Positions 57,601 through 61,144 of a stretch of DNA of 64,000 bases are shown here, piece by piece (within the stretch, counting starts at the first letter, position 1; each line of letters starts with the position of its first letter). The notes below the pieces were generated by a model. It did not search any database. It was not told where the DNA came from and saw only the letters and a program-made list of their open reading frames with translations. The position numbers and the translations under genes are program-made. The stretch is from Aplectana chamaeleonis. Its lineage: Eukaryota > Nematoda > Chromadorea > Rhabditida > Cosmocercidae. The stretch spans positions 62,001 to 126,000 of the forward strand of contig JAPDOI010001814.1 of assembly GCA_029168955.1 (NCBI GenBank). Reading direction: 5' to 3'.

Positions 57601-59888
57601 TCTTGTTATTCCCGCGTGTATCCATGGTAAATACTTTGAGTATTTTGTTTTTGTGTGAGTGGGGGAGGAAATTCCCAGTTTTAACGTACCCGATCTTTTT
57701 CTTCGAATTTCAGAAGAAATTTACAACTTTACCGTCAATTATGACCCAACCTACAGTATATTAGTGAAAATGCGCAACCGCACACTCGCCTTTTTTCCGT
57801 TGCCGTGGATTGTACAAGGTATAGAAAAAATGAGGGTCAACGCCCAAGAGGGAATATCCTGACGCTACAGTTTGCCCAACAAAGTGATGATGAATTATAA
57901 ACAGAGCTGATTCGAGATGCCCTTCATTCATCGTCATCCTCGTCTGGCTAGCTTTTCGGATATAATTGTAGAGCACTCTTCATCCGAAGGCAAAATCCTT
58001 CTTTTCGAAAATAATCCGTATGGTCCTGTATGTTTTCTGGCCATTGTTGTAGCCTACTTATATTCTCGAACTGTTAAAGGCAGTGCCCACGATAAAAACC
58101 ATGTCTGTTTTTTTGGTGGAGATCGGCAGCTGCGGGGGCTAGCGCAACCCTAACGTTGAAAAAAATTGAGAAAAATGAGCTCGGAACGGTCCCCCTACGG
58201 CCCCCAAGTTGGACACCCGTCAGCTCGTTACACCCCAGATGCACTTTTCACGCCCACCGACGTGAACAAATGAATGCTCGAGATTGTGAGATGAGCGATG
58301 GTTTCCGATTAATAGCCCCATTCTTCCCTTCATTCTCAACTTCTCTCTTTACTCAGGTCAGCTCGCATACATCGGCTGCAAAAGACGGAAGTTACAACCC
58401 TCGGACAACTCGTCCACCATGCTTACCTAGCTCAATTTTTGAGGGACCGTAACTCCGTGTTTGGAAGGTCTTGTACGATTCCAAAAACCTCATTGGAATC
58501 AGCATGAGACCGTCTTCAAAAAAGGTGGGAAAGCAGAAAAACGATTCTTATCGTGAGCACTGCTTTTAAAGACAGCGTGAGCACAACAGTATCCTTTTAT
58601 TTCCAAAATTTTGCGCTGGTAGGCCTACGAGGTTATATTGCCAATAGGTCATCCAAACAACCAAATTTTTGAGAAAAACTCGTTGGAAAATCCCGGAAGA
58701 ATCAATTTCCTTTTCTTACGCCCATCTTGGTGTGCTAAGTGCCTCTGATTGAGGAATATCTCTGCTTGATATGCTTTATGTGAATCTCTCTGGGGACGTG
58801 ATGTTTTTTCGGGTGTCTCTGACTTTCCCTGTGCTGAGCTGTTGTGTTTTCTTTGTTATAATCTGCTTTTCTCCATGTTGTCACATGCCGTTTTTTATTT
58901 TTTTCTCGAATTTTGACTTGTCAGCCGCCCTATGGGCGTATTAAATAAATAAATACACAAATGCCGGAAATTTGAACTTCTCAATTTTTTTGCACCTCAA
59001 ATTTCCTTGTTTAGTTGATTCTTTTTTGCATTTGTTTTGTCGAAAACTCTCTGAAAAATAAGAAGTTTTAGATACACACGTTTGAATGCGAGGATTTTTC
59101 GGAGTAAAGTCATCATTTTTGAAATTCCTAAAATTGTTGTGGCGCTTCTGTTCCTCGTGTTTGGTGATCGACCTGAAAACGCCCTTTCAGACCTCAGTCC
59201 GGTTTTCGCGCGGCTATTGTATCATGAATACGTAACATTGAGAGCTCAAGCTTCGCCAACTATTTCTCTGGGTTCAGACATTGGATAGAGAAGAAAAGAA
59301 AACAAATGTGGTTCTCTACGCGGACGCTGCCTTTACGTAGTTATTTGAGTCCGGGTCTGTAAGACTATCGATCAGAGACTGCCAGGCAGATGGTTTTTTT
59401 GTGGCTGTCTGTTGGAATTCCGGGCAGTTGAAATTCCTAAATTATATGCTTACTTGTCTTACTTGGGCATTTTTTGTATAGGCCTTCAGTTTAGCATGCA
59501 CCGTCAACTGGATTACTTGGATGCAGGCAAGCCACCTCTGTATCTAGGATCACCGTCGTCGGAGCTGAGTTGGATTATGCTAAGGGTAAGCCGTGGAAAA
59601 TATGTATTTGGGCGCGCCTATTACCGAATGCAAGGAGCTACACTGTTTTCTGGCTACCGGATTGGAAGTGTTGTGCTTTGTAGTTCACTTGCTCATTGAT
59701 TAGCCACATTCAGAGCGAACAAAGTGCGCTGTCGTCATCACAATGCTCGCTTTTGTATTCGTTGTGAATTGAGATTTTTTAGAACTGAACGCATACTGTA
59801 TCCTTGAAGGTGGAATGGAGAAAGTTCGCACGTCTACCGTTAAGGGATCAAATTCATTATCGTGGAATGAACAGTTCGTCTTTCACAG
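15549..59888 (+). CDS. tra-3: TRA-3/CAPN5-type calpain protease gene (11 exons seen, incomplete at both ends)
   Basis: Cysteine protease of the atypical calpain group (no EF-hands, C-terminal C2), probably cytosolic; TRA-3 acts in C. elegans sex determination. Exons: 15549-15657, 33086-33180, 33280-33395, 36096-36204, 42142-42200, 44611-44697, 45841-45964, 47552-47701, 47758-47937, 59495-59585, 59783-59888. Visible motifs in order: [29 protein letters not shown] with the catalytic His; [15 protein letters not shown] with the catalytic Asn; beta-sandwich motifs [33 protein letters not shown] and HVMKVENNR; then a C2 start. Introns are GT-AG and phases match except between exons 1 and 2. Missing are the exons with the catalytic Cys (G-x-L-G-x-C-W-F), which may lie upstream of the window, and the end of the C2 domain. 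The symbol rests on remembered family resemblance, not a search; CAPN5-like paralogues are possible. Confidence 0.9.
15905..16122 (+). repeat. Repeat X copy A, left part (split by LINE 1)
   Basis: Matches the reverse complement of 32148-32640: CTGCTTATCATAAA, GTCGGTCTCGTGTTTGTTGA, TTAGATCGAATGTTT, AGAATAAATTTAT and AAAAAGATAGGACACCCC. It carries an uninterrupted AAGATAGATCT at 15979-15989, where copy B has a 279-bp MITE. It continues after the LINE at 20457. Confidence 0.85.
16123..20456 (+). mobile_element. LINE 1: APE-type non-LTR retrotransposon with 2A-like motif and triplicated RT segment (defective)
   Basis: Flanked by GACACCCC at 16115-16122 and 20457-20464; the 3' end is an AAG tract. 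Order of parts: 2A-like GVERNPGP (16280-16303); C4HC3 PHD-type finger ([20 protein letters not shown]); frameshift near 16490; endonuclease ([35 protein letters not shown]); RT ([80 protein letters not shown]); C-terminal [17 protein letters not shown] finger. The segment with YADD is tandemly triplicated. No in-frame ATG precedes the 2A motif except the one two codons before it. Clade is uncertain (jockey/ingi-like). Sense to the calpain intron it occupies. Confidence 0.92.
18417..20060 (+). repeat. Tandem triplication inside the LINE 1 reverse transcriptase
   Basis: Copies begin at 18417, 18984 and 19552 with TCTTTACCTGGAAGATTTGC; periods are 567 and 568 bp. Each holds the palm motif region and the following 150 codons. 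Copy 1 lacks one base in the C-run at about 18440, which throws YADD out of frame. Copies 2 and 3 read [18 protein letters not shown]. Copy 3 breaks off after LGLVLD at about 19853 and jumps to the C-terminal domain ([15 protein letters not shown]). Confidence 0.9.
20457..20915 (+). repeat. Repeat X copy A, right part
   Basis: Continues repeat X after the LINE: AAATCTAATGG, GCCTTCCTCGCACCTTTACT, GCAACAAATRCTCGATTTCG, GGCTCAGACCCGA, then AATGCTCTGACA and CAGTTACGGAGCTTC, which match 31240-32110 in reverse. At 20775-20790 it reads CCCGACGGCTGGCGAACG, the uninterrupted counterpart of the solo-LTR insertion site in copy B. Confidence 0.85.
21430..24821 (+). mobile_element. LINE 2: related non-LTR element, one long open frame with 2A-like motif
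   Basis: An uninterrupted frame of about 1200 codons ends at 24821. Order: [17 protein letters not shown] (2A-like, motif 21564-21587); PHD-type finger ([18 protein letters not shown]); endonuclease ([30 protein letters not shown]); RT ([84 protein letters not shown]); C-terminal [17 protein letters not shown]. The endonuclease motif GDFNA reads GDFIA here, so a conserved Asn is missing. The 3' end is cut by the 42-bp satellite. The upstream frame to 21183 has no ATG. The 5' boundary is estimated from LINE 1. Confidence 0.92.
24822..25270. repeat. 42-bp satellite array (ATTCGAATAA...CCCGAATAAATGAATA)
   Basis: About nine units of 42 bp, for example ATTCGAATAATGCCTTTTAA followed by AAAATCCCGAATAAATGAATAC, then short ATTCGAAT runs to 25270. 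Unit length divisible by three keeps frames open on both strands; these are not genes. Related to the 42-bp array at 30.0-30.5 kb. Confidence 0.9.
25468..26466. mobile_element. GTTACTTG-rich terminal-inverted-repeat element, copy 1
   Basis: Ends ACTCAGAAAAATAAAAACAAG and CTTGTTTTGATTTTTCTGAG. Both ends carry many GTTACTTG / GTTACATGTAA sub-repeats in opposite orientation. The centre includes GCGTCACGTGATGGCC and GTGTGTGGTCTGAGAC blocks in both orientations, so most of the element is one large palindrome. No transposase; target duplication not clear. Confidence 0.75.
26467..27381. mobile_element. GTTACTTG element, copy 2 (rearranged, holds a TA-flanked MITE)
   Basis: 26467-26569 reads ACTTGGGTAATTGAATCAAC, GCCAGTCGTAAGCCTGACCC: the reverse of 29440-29530 in copy 3. 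After the nested MITE it resumes at CTTGCGACTTATATTG and ends ...CATTTTTCTGAGT. Abuts copy 1 in the opposite sense, suggesting internal deletion or recombination between copies. Confidence 0.7.
26570..27061. mobile_element. TA-flanked MITE nested in GTTACTTG copy 2 (mariner-like)
   Basis: TIRs CAGTACCGCGCAGATTTTTTG / CAAAAAATATGCTCGGTACTG extend through GCGTTTTGCGGCGTTTTTGC and AAGTGCCGCATCGC. Flanked by TA at 26568-26569 and 27062-27063. Removing it and one TA restores AAGTTACTTGCGAC, the motif repeated throughout the host element, which proves the order of insertion. TA duplication fits Tc1/mariner-type MITEs. Confidence 0.88.
27382..28927. other. No gene recognised; mixed dispersed repeats
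   Basis: Contains pieces of the 14.2/60.3-kb repeat (about 27690-27930: GATCACGAAGCTGAGG, CGGTAGATTACGGTGGGT), a GGGGGGGGG run at 27682-27691, a short ATTCGAATA run at 28085-28115, and a palindrome-like GATCGCCGCG...CGCGGCGATC-type stretch at 28390-28510. Lies in the 17-kb calpain intron. Confidence 0.4.
28928..29817. mobile_element. GTTACTTG element, copy 3
   Basis: Ends ACTCAGAAAAATGAAAACAAG ... CTTGTTTTGATTTTTCTGAGT, with the same sub-repeats and centre (GTGGTCTGGAACACGC, GCGTCGCGTGTCGTCTGCG) as copy 1. Holds a nested 171-bp element at 29107-29277. Confidence 0.78.
29107..29277. mobile_element. 171-bp palindromic insertion with about 10-bp target duplication
   Basis: Inverted arms ACAGGCAGCAGTGACTGTTTATCC / GGATAAACGGTCGCTGCTGCCTGT. 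Flanked by AACTTAAATG at 29097-29106 and 29278-29287. The uninterrupted sequence (ATGTAACTTAAATGACCTGA) is present in copy 2 at about 27255. A 9-10 bp duplication fits a Mutator-like MITE; superfamily is inference. Confidence 0.82.
29990..30520. repeat. 42-bp satellite array (ATTCGAATAAATCCAAAATT...)
   Basis: About ten units of 42 bp such as ATTCGAATAAATCCAAAATT + GAAATTCCCGAATAAATCGA + AT, ending in ATTCGAAT runs. Same unit length and core as the array at 24.8 kb but a different variable half. All open frames here are satellite frames. Confidence 0.9.
30521..31235. other. No gene recognised; possible LINE tail
   Basis: An AAGAAGAAGAAG tract at 30581-30593 resembles the 3' tails of LINE 1 and the 45-kb fragment, but upstream sequence does not match. 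Nothing else seen. Confidence 0.3.
31547..31699. mobile_element. Solo LTR, 153 bp, with 5-bp target duplication
   Basis: Starts TGTAGTGGATTGCC and ends AATCACTACA (TG...CA; 7-bp inverted ends TGTAGTG/CACTACA). Flanked by ATAGC at 31542-31546 and 31700-31704. Contains a TATA-like GTATTTAAGCGG and, near the 3' end, AAGATAAAGTC. Repeat X copy A lacks it, confirming both ends. The 5-bp duplication fits BEL/Pao or Gypsy elements; orientation and family unknown. Confidence 0.85.
32287..32565. mobile_element. 279-bp TA-flanked MITE in repeat X copy B
   Basis: TIRs CT(C/G)TGCTTATCTGGGTCAAA...; the arms pair through CGGTCCGCAATTGC, TCTCGACACGC and GCGGCCGC. Flanked by TA at 32285-32286 and 32566-32567. 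Copy A has AAGATAGATCT at the equivalent place with a single TA. Tc1/mariner-type by target site. Confidence 0.9.
32641..33066. other. Intron sequence, TTCGAAA-rich, no feature
   Basis: 32690-32900 is a diverged TTCG/TTCGAAA-rich stretch; 33000-33066 is AT-rich intron leading to calpain exon 2. Confidence 0.4.
33086..33180 (+). CDS. tra-3: Calpain exon 2: protease core
   Basis: Acceptor TGTGTGCATCAG, donor GCG|GTTGTT (a weak donor). Encodes [11 protein letters not shown] and [21 protein letters not shown], matching calpain sequence just before the catalytic His. With the acceptor at 33085 the exon opens with two bases of a split codon, which does not fit exon 1 (phase 0). The alternative acceptor GCTAG at 33066 gives phase 0 but adds residues CCMCAS, which look foreign to the family. 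The end phase (0) agrees with exon 3. Confidence 0.85.
33280..33395 (+). CDS. tra-3: Calpain exon 3: catalytic histidine
   Basis: Acceptor ATGGTTTAG, donor CCCAG|GTATCT. Encodes [20 protein letters not shown] then [24 protein letters not shown] carries the catalytic His of the CysPc domain. The exon ends with two bases of a split codon, completed by the first C of exon 4. The preceding intron is only 99 bp; the following one is 2.7 kb and holds a MITE, a tRNA-like segment and a TTAA element. Confidence 0.92.
33808..33944. mobile_element. 137-bp palindromic MITE in calpain intron 3
   Basis: TGGCTTGTTTCCTCAAGAAAA / TTTTCCTAAGGAAACGAGCCA with inner arms ACATTTAAATCT and CCGCGGCTGGC. Nearly complete palindrome; target duplication not certain. 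Confidence 0.7.
34453..34540 (+). ncRNA. tRNA-like segment (pol III A/B boxes; pseudogene or SINE head)
   Basis: TTGGCGCAGTGCGG resembles an A box (TRGCNNAGYGG) and CGAGCTCGAATCCTCG resembles a T-arm/B box with a 4-bp stem. A CTTTTTC terminator-like run follows at 34533-34540. No clean acceptor stem, so not a functional tRNA by eye. In calpain intron 3. Confidence 0.4.
35129..35611. mobile_element. TTAA-flanked MITE (piggyBac-like), copy 4
   Basis: Ends AGGCAGTGTTCACGAT ... ATCGTGAACACTGCCT; right flank TTAA (35612-35615), left flank GTAA (35125-35128, one base decayed). Interior parallels copy 3 (14569-15179). Confidence 0.85.
35619..35786. mobile_element. 168-bp palindromic MITE abutting TTAA copy 4
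   Basis: ACTGTCGCTAGCGGAGCGGAATTC pairs with GAATTCCGCTCCGATAACGACAGT; an inner hairpin GATGATAATCGTGC...GCACGATTATCATC adds a second stem. Starts three bases after the TTAA duplication of the preceding element. Confidence 0.7.
36096..36204 (+). CDS. tra-3: Calpain exon 4: catalytic asparagine
   Basis: Acceptor TTCCTTTGCAG, donor GAACAA|GTCAGT. In the calpain frame it reads [14 protein letters not shown], then [15 protein letters not shown] and LSKEWEQ. NPWG carries the catalytic Asn of calpains and EWNGPWSD is a family signature. A longer open frame exists here in another phase, but it lacks the calpain signature and is a shadow. Ends in phase 0, matching exon 5. Confidence 0.93.
36479..36823 (+). 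other. Intronic open frame, function unknown
   Basis: ATG-initiated frame of 115 codons in calpain intron 4, beginning [18 protein letters not shown]. The pattern (W-x-[15 protein letters not shown]) faintly recalls a Tudor strand arrangement, but the key aromatic residues are not there. Its end overlaps the dispersed 60.6-kb repeat (TTCGTGATCAG). I do not call a gene. Confidence 0.25.
37300..37605 (-). pseudogene. RTE-type LINE fragment, endonuclease domain, 3' part
   Basis: Continues the RTE frame after the hAT-like element: [11 protein letters not shown], then (another frame) [20 protein letters not shown] and LVQKKKRRR, matching the FG.G..NENGNRL and FQKK.RRRWTW region of RTE endonucleases. 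Several frame breaks. No RT domain is seen, so the fragment is truncated near 37300. Confidence 0.75.
37614..38772. mobile_element. hAT-like element, 1159 bp, in an RTE fragment
   Basis: Ends CATGGATGTACGTAAT and (reverse complement) CAGGGATGTGCGTAAT, with ACGACTAACG sub-repeats inside both ends. Flanked by 8-bp ATCGGCAT at 37606-37613 and 38773-38780. CA(G)GG-type ends and an 8-bp duplication are hAT hallmarks. The interior open frame at 38056-38451 has no hAT transposase signature, so the element is probably non-autonomous. Confidence 0.88.
38781..39180 (-). pseudogene. RTE-type LINE fragment, endonuclease domain, 5' part
   Basis: On the minus strand: [57 protein letters not shown]; then after a frameshift [10 protein letters not shown], a stop, [20 protein letters not shown] and [16 protein letters not shown]...SPR and VVGD(F)NARIG are typical of nematode RTE endonucleases. 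GDFN is GDLN here. It runs into the hAT-like insertion and resumes at 37605. More of its 5' end may extend to about 39780. Confidence 0.85.
39181..42141. other. Calpain intron 4, remainder: no gene recognised
   Basis: 39190-39780 may be 5' UTR of the RTE fragment on the minus strand; it includes a CCCCCCCCCC run at 39527. 39780-41700 shows AT-rich sequence with short frames only. A CATCACCATCACCAC run lies at about 41838-41852. Confidence 0.35.
41725..41812 (-). ncRNA. tRNA-like segment (minus strand)
   Basis: On the minus strand GGGGTTCAATTCCC (B box / T-arm with GGG/CCC stem) lies about 45 bases after ATGGATGGAGCAACAGGTAG, an A-box-like block. The spacing suits a tRNA or tRNA-derived SINE, but no clean acceptor stem could be paired. 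Confidence 0.35.
42142..42200 (+). CDS. tra-3: Calpain exon 5: linker from protease core to beta-sandwich
   Basis: Acceptor CAATATTTCAG, donor TTTTTG|GTGAGC. Encodes [19 protein letters not shown] plus two bases of a Trp codon, which exon 6 completes (GDFW|MPWDSF), as expected for calpains. The small size (59 nt) explains why it is not visible as an open frame. An upstream alternative donor (GAGGATG|GTGATT) would join in frame to the intronic open frame at 42258; I treat that as coincidence. Confidence 0.88.
42258..42759 (+). other. Intronic 167-codon open frame, function unknown
   Basis: Open frame after a TTTTTTGTAG, in calpain intron 5, sense strand. Includes [39 protein letters not shown] and [18 protein letters not shown]. 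Composition looks protein-like and it has no ATG for its first 70 codons, so it would need to be an exon. It matches no part of calpains. It could be an exon of a nested gene or part of an unrecognised transposon. Confidence 0.35.
42760..44610. other. Calpain intron 5, remainder: no gene recognised
   Basis: AT-rich. 43790-43920 has loose similarity to 56090-56210 (TTTTTGGCACACCAAA then NAYTTCR-rich). A GAGAGAGAGAGAG microsatellite lies at 44524-44542. Nothing else seen. Confidence 0.35.
44611..44697 (+). CDS. tra-3: Calpain exon 6: core/beta-sandwich junction
   Basis: Acceptor AGAATTACAG, donor CGAACAG|GTATGT. Encodes [19 protein letters not shown] then [10 protein letters not shown]-x-P/S-x-x-F-x-x-x-F-x-x-I/L is the usual calpain motif here (DFW..F...F..IS.C). 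It begins with the third base of the Trp codon and ends with two bases of a split codon, both matching the neighbouring exons. Confidence 0.92.
45160..45510 (+). pseudogene. 3' fragment of a LINE 1-family element in calpain intron 6
   Basis: Encodes [40 protein letters not shown] and [18 protein letters not shown], matching the C-terminal domain of LINE 1 (16-20 kb), and ends in AAGAAGAAGAAG. Only the last 110 or so codons are present: a 5'-truncated insertion. Confidence 0.9.
45841..45964 (+). CDS. tra-3: Calpain exon 7: beta-sandwich (domain III) start
   Basis: Acceptor CAGTGTTTAG, donor CCACAG|GTGAGC. Encodes [36 protein letters not shown] and CNNPQ. G-E-W...AGGC.N....F..NPQ is the signature of calpain domain III. 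An alternative acceptor at 45813 (ATCACAAG) keeps the frame and would add about nine residues. Ends in phase 0. Confidence 0.93.
45965..47551. other. Calpain intron 7: no feature
   Basis: No repeat ends, TIRs or conserved frames recognised. Confidence 0.4.
47552..47701 (+). CDS. tra-3: Calpain exon 8: beta-sandwich
   Basis: Acceptor TCGTTGTTTCAG, donor CATCAA|GTAAGT. Fifty codons: [39 protein letters not shown] and [11 protein letters not shown]. The [22 protein letters not shown] block is strikingly close to what I recall of nematode TRA-3. Phase 0 at both ends; the intron to exon 9 is only 56 bp. Confidence 0.93.
47758..47937 (+). CDS. tra-3: Calpain exon 9: beta-sandwich end
   Basis: Acceptor CGTTTTTAAG, donor TTGAAA|GTAAGT. 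Sixty codons, including [33 protein letters not shown] and [15 protein letters not shown], the conserved end of calpain domain III (P.TF.P...F.LR.YSD). Phase 0. The next recognised exon is 11.6 kb away, past the CR1 element. Confidence 0.93.
48430..48877. mobile_element. TTAA-flanked MITE (piggyBac-like), copy 5
   Basis: Ends AGGCAGCGTTCACGATGATC ... TATCGTGAACACTGCCT; TTAA at 48426-48429 and 48878-48881. In calpain intron 9. Confidence 0.85.
48882..49460 (+). mobile_element. Second TTAA-type MITE abutting copy 5 (right end lost)
   Basis: Starts GGGCAGCAGCGTACGCGC right after the TTAA of copy 5 and matches 58570-59332 (GGTAGGCC, AGAAAAACTCGTT, TAAGAAG, GATCGACC, GCCAACTATCTC). No right TIR is seen near 49460. 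The uninterrupted GTGTAATACACAAATGTCGG at about 49062-49081 corresponds to the CR1-tail insertion point in the 58.6-kb copy. Confidence 0.7.
49461..49970. other. No gene recognised
   Basis: A short repeat of ATTGACAGTTCATGACCC occurs at 49884 and 49911, with GGTACGGTAGGG-type inverted motifs at 49850-49880. Nothing else. Confidence 0.35.
49975..50215. repeat. TTCGAAT/ATTCGAAC satellite tract
   Basis: Irregular tandem repeats of about 50 bp such as ATTCGACTATTCGCAAAAGG and TGAACATTCGAACAT, a third variant of the window's TTCGAA satellites. Confidence 0.75.
50390..51990. repeat. 1.6-kb inverted repeat with a palindromic core
   Basis: Outer arms pair CCACTTGGCCACCCC-type sequence (50395-50455 with 51930-51990) and CCTTCACC blocks (50495-50535 with 51815-51875). 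The inner arms 50610-51010 and 51215-51650 hold 165-170 bp units (GCCTATAACTTTTT, CTTTGGTGAAGGTTGTTTT, AAATTCTGCGTCGAAT) in opposite sense. The core 51011-51213 is a palindrome: AATGATATATCGGGTTCCTA...TAGGAACCCGATATATCATT. Frames reading EKQIISGEK and [20 protein letters not shown] come from these units. Confidence 0.85.
52125..52312. repeat. 41-bp satellite (TTCGTTCGTTCGAAAT...), left of CR1
   Basis: About four units of TGAACGAATTTATTCGAAAT + TCGTTCGTTCGAAATGAAAAA. The same unit resumes at 55740, so the CR1 element lies inside one array. Confidence 0.85.
52313..55740 (+). mobile_element. CR1-type LINE, 5'-truncated pseudogene, split by a TIR element
   Basis: Endonuclease: [26 protein letters not shown], frameshift near 52590, [100 protein letters not shown]. 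Then a C-terminal region ([48 protein letters not shown]) ending at 55604. The 3' end is TCAATAAATAAATAAATAAA. Frame breaks near 52590, 54225 and 54805 plus the insertion at 52935 show it is dead. In calpain intron 9. Confidence 0.93.
52935..53661. mobile_element. 727-bp TIR element in the CR1 endonuclease-RT linker
   Basis: TIRs CTCAGGCAAACCATCGCTCC / GGAGCGATGGTTTGCCTGAG extend through GAGCGG. Flanked by GA at 52933-52934 and 53662-53663. Removing it with one GA joins the CR1 frame exactly: [17 protein letters not shown]. Interior has an inverted pair GTTCTTTGAGTGATAACGT / ACGTTATCACTCAAAGAACA at 53419-53474, many TCGCTC(C/G)GAGC motifs and GATGACGTCATAA. Superfamily unknown; a 2-bp non-TA duplication is unusual. 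Confidence 0.85.
55741..55918. repeat. 41-bp satellite, right of CR1
   Basis: Continues the 52125-52312 array: AATGAACGAATTTATTCG and TTCGTTCGTTCGAAATG repeated about four times. Confidence 0.85.
55919..56440. other. No gene recognised
   Basis: A frame at 55958-56215 includes [20 protein letters not shown]; a loosely similar stretch is at 43770-43810 (FGTPNLAVN), so it is probably a dispersed repeat. Confidence 0.35.
56441..56756 (+). pseudogene. CR1 3' fragment
   Basis: Reads [14 protein letters not shown] then a stop, [14 protein letters not shown] and [10 protein letters not shown], parallel to the CR1 C-terminus at 55390-55570 ([26 protein letters not shown]). Ends in AACAAATAAATAAATA. 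Short 5'-truncated insertion. Confidence 0.65.
57505..57706. repeat. 200-bp inverted repeat with a stem of about 90 bp
   Basis: GATCGGGAACGTTAAAACTGGGA, CTCAAAGTCTTTACCATGGAT and CACGCGGGAATAACAAGAAA pair with the reverse series ending at 57705 (AATTCCCAGTTTTAACGTAC CCGATC). The loop is about 20 bp. It could be a MITE; no clear target duplication. A short palindrome TAGTTATGTATACTGTAACTA lies nearby at about 56790-56810. Confidence 0.75.
58078..58565. mobile_element. TTAA-flanked MITE (piggyBac-like), copy 6
   Basis: Ends AGGCAGTGCCCACGATAAAA ... TTATCGTGAGCACTGCTT; TTAA at 58074-58077 and 58566-58569. Interior matches copy 1 at 2600-3059. Confidence 0.87.
58570..59332. mobile_element. TTAA-type MITE, second type, sharing a TTAA with copy 6
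   Basis: Ends AGACAGCGTGAGCAC ... GCGGACGCTGCCT; left TTAA (58566-58569) shared with copy 6, right TTAC (59333-59336). It is the intact relative of 48882-49460 and holds a CR1 tail at about 58738-58955. Confidence 0.8.
58738..58955 (+). pseudogene. CR1-like 3' UTR tail nested in a TTAA MITE
   Basis: Ends ...GCCGCCCTATGGGCGTATTAAATAAATAAATAC, like the CR1 tails at 55725 and 56740. Absent from the related MITE at 48882-49460, where GTGTAATACACAAATG is continuous. Heavily 5'-truncated, non-coding. Confidence 0.7.
59495..59585 (+). CDS. tra-3: Calpain exon 10: start of C2 domain
   Basis: Acceptor CTTCAGTTTAG, donor AAGG|GTAAGC. Encodes [19 protein letters not shown] then [12 protein letters not shown]. 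This parallels the TRA-3 linker (LTK|HAPKLGLLKCK...) and first C2 strand. It starts in phase 0, as exon 9 requires, and leaves one base for exon 11. A longer frame in another phase exists but is not family-like. Similarity is weaker than in the core but the order is right. Confidence 0.8.
59783..59888 (+). CDS. tra-3: Calpain exon 11: C2 domain strand 2
   Basis: Acceptor GAGATTTTTTAG, donor TTTCACAG|GTAAGA. Encodes [19 protein letters not shown] then [15 protein letters not shown]; the C2 pattern Y-x-x-x-x-x-x...T...S..W.E.F.F is clear. Phases match exon 10. A possible next exon begins at 59920 or 59947 (SIRVW follows, recalling the C2 strand IEVW), but no end could be set, so it is not called. 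Confidence 0.85.
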
Positions 59889-61140
59889 GTAAGATGCCCG
59901 TTAGAAGGAAAGCTGTTAGCTGCCGTCCCTACGAAACATCTGCCAGTATCCGTGTGTGGCCGAAGTGCACTACCCGGCCGGCAATCAGTCATGAACTCCC
60001 TCTAACTAGGGACTGCTTTAAACTCCCGTGGAGATTTGGAAAACCATGTTGTCGTCGCTGTAGGTCTGTGACAGTACATAAATTATCCGTGCTTGAAATT
60101 CCCTAAATGGCTGCGGGGATTCCAAAAAATGGCATTTTCTTGGTTTTAAAAAAGGTAAGGGGGCGGCATCAGGGAATTTTTGGGGTGTTGAGAAAAAAAT
60201 TTTCGGATTCGGCTCAAACCCTGCATCTGGGGGTTATTTAGGGCGCTGAACCCGAATATGGGGTCTATTCCTCGCCTGACTTAGGGTTACGTTAGGTTAC
60301 GGTAGGCAAAATGCCTTTTAATTGGGGTTACTTACTTGAAAATGTCGAAAATCGAAAAATGAACCTCAAATTCGTGTTCAGCGTTCCAAATAACACCCAC
60401 AGTGAAATTTTGAGTCAAATATGAGACTTTGACCGAGCTACCGTTTACCCACCGTAATCTATCAAAAATTGTTAAACGGGTTGCAAATTCGTGTTAGGCA
60501 GCCCGAATAACCCCTATGTACACGATTTGAGGCGATTTGATCGTAGCATTCTTGAAATCGTCAAAAGTGGCGTTCTTCCAGCAAAATTTCCCCCATTTTG
60601 AAGCTTCGGACCAAATCAGATGGAATTTCTTTCGAATGTTGACAAATGGCCCTCATATTCGTGATCAGCACCCAAAACAAAGCCTAGAAACAAGTTTTTA
60701 ACCCAATCCGAGGCCATTTTTCTGAACATCCTGAAAATTGCCATTCGTGTACCCCTTTTACATATCTACGCAAATCAATGAAAATGCCCACTTTTGGAAA
60801 TCTCCTGTAAATCTCTGAGGCACAACTCTCAACACATGGTTTTAAAAAAGCCCACCGGAAATATAAGGGAAGCCCTAGCAAGTGGTCGTCTACACCCACA
60901 CTCAAAGGCCCACAGGGTGGCTGAAAAAGTTTCCACACAATTTTAGGTAGCGCGACATGTTGGAATAACCACTGTTACACCATCAAGTGAATTCATTTTA
61001 ACGAAAGCTTCATTAGAAGAATGACACGAAATCGAGGCGGAAAACATTGCAATAAAAGTTCAGAATCACCCCGCAACGGTTGTAAAAATGTCGCCAAATG
61101 ATCCATATTGTTGACGCTGATCGCTAGCGCCAACCTTGGG
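59889..61140. other. No exon confidently placed; dispersed repeat at 60200-60560
   Basis: 60200-60560 is the fuller copy of the 14150-14490 repeat. 60590-60760 (TTCGTGATCAGCACCCAAAA) recurs in part at 36735-36760. Remaining calpain C2 exons could be in this stretch, but only a weak SIRVW-containing frame at about 59950 suggests one. Confidence 0.4.
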
Positions 61141-61144
61141 AACT

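Noticed and set aside
59412..59699. 95-codon frame with [18 protein letters not shown]
   Set aside because: The alternative phase, starting at the CAGTTTAG acceptor, gives HAPSTGLL...[11 protein letters not shown] with correct calpain phase and similarity.
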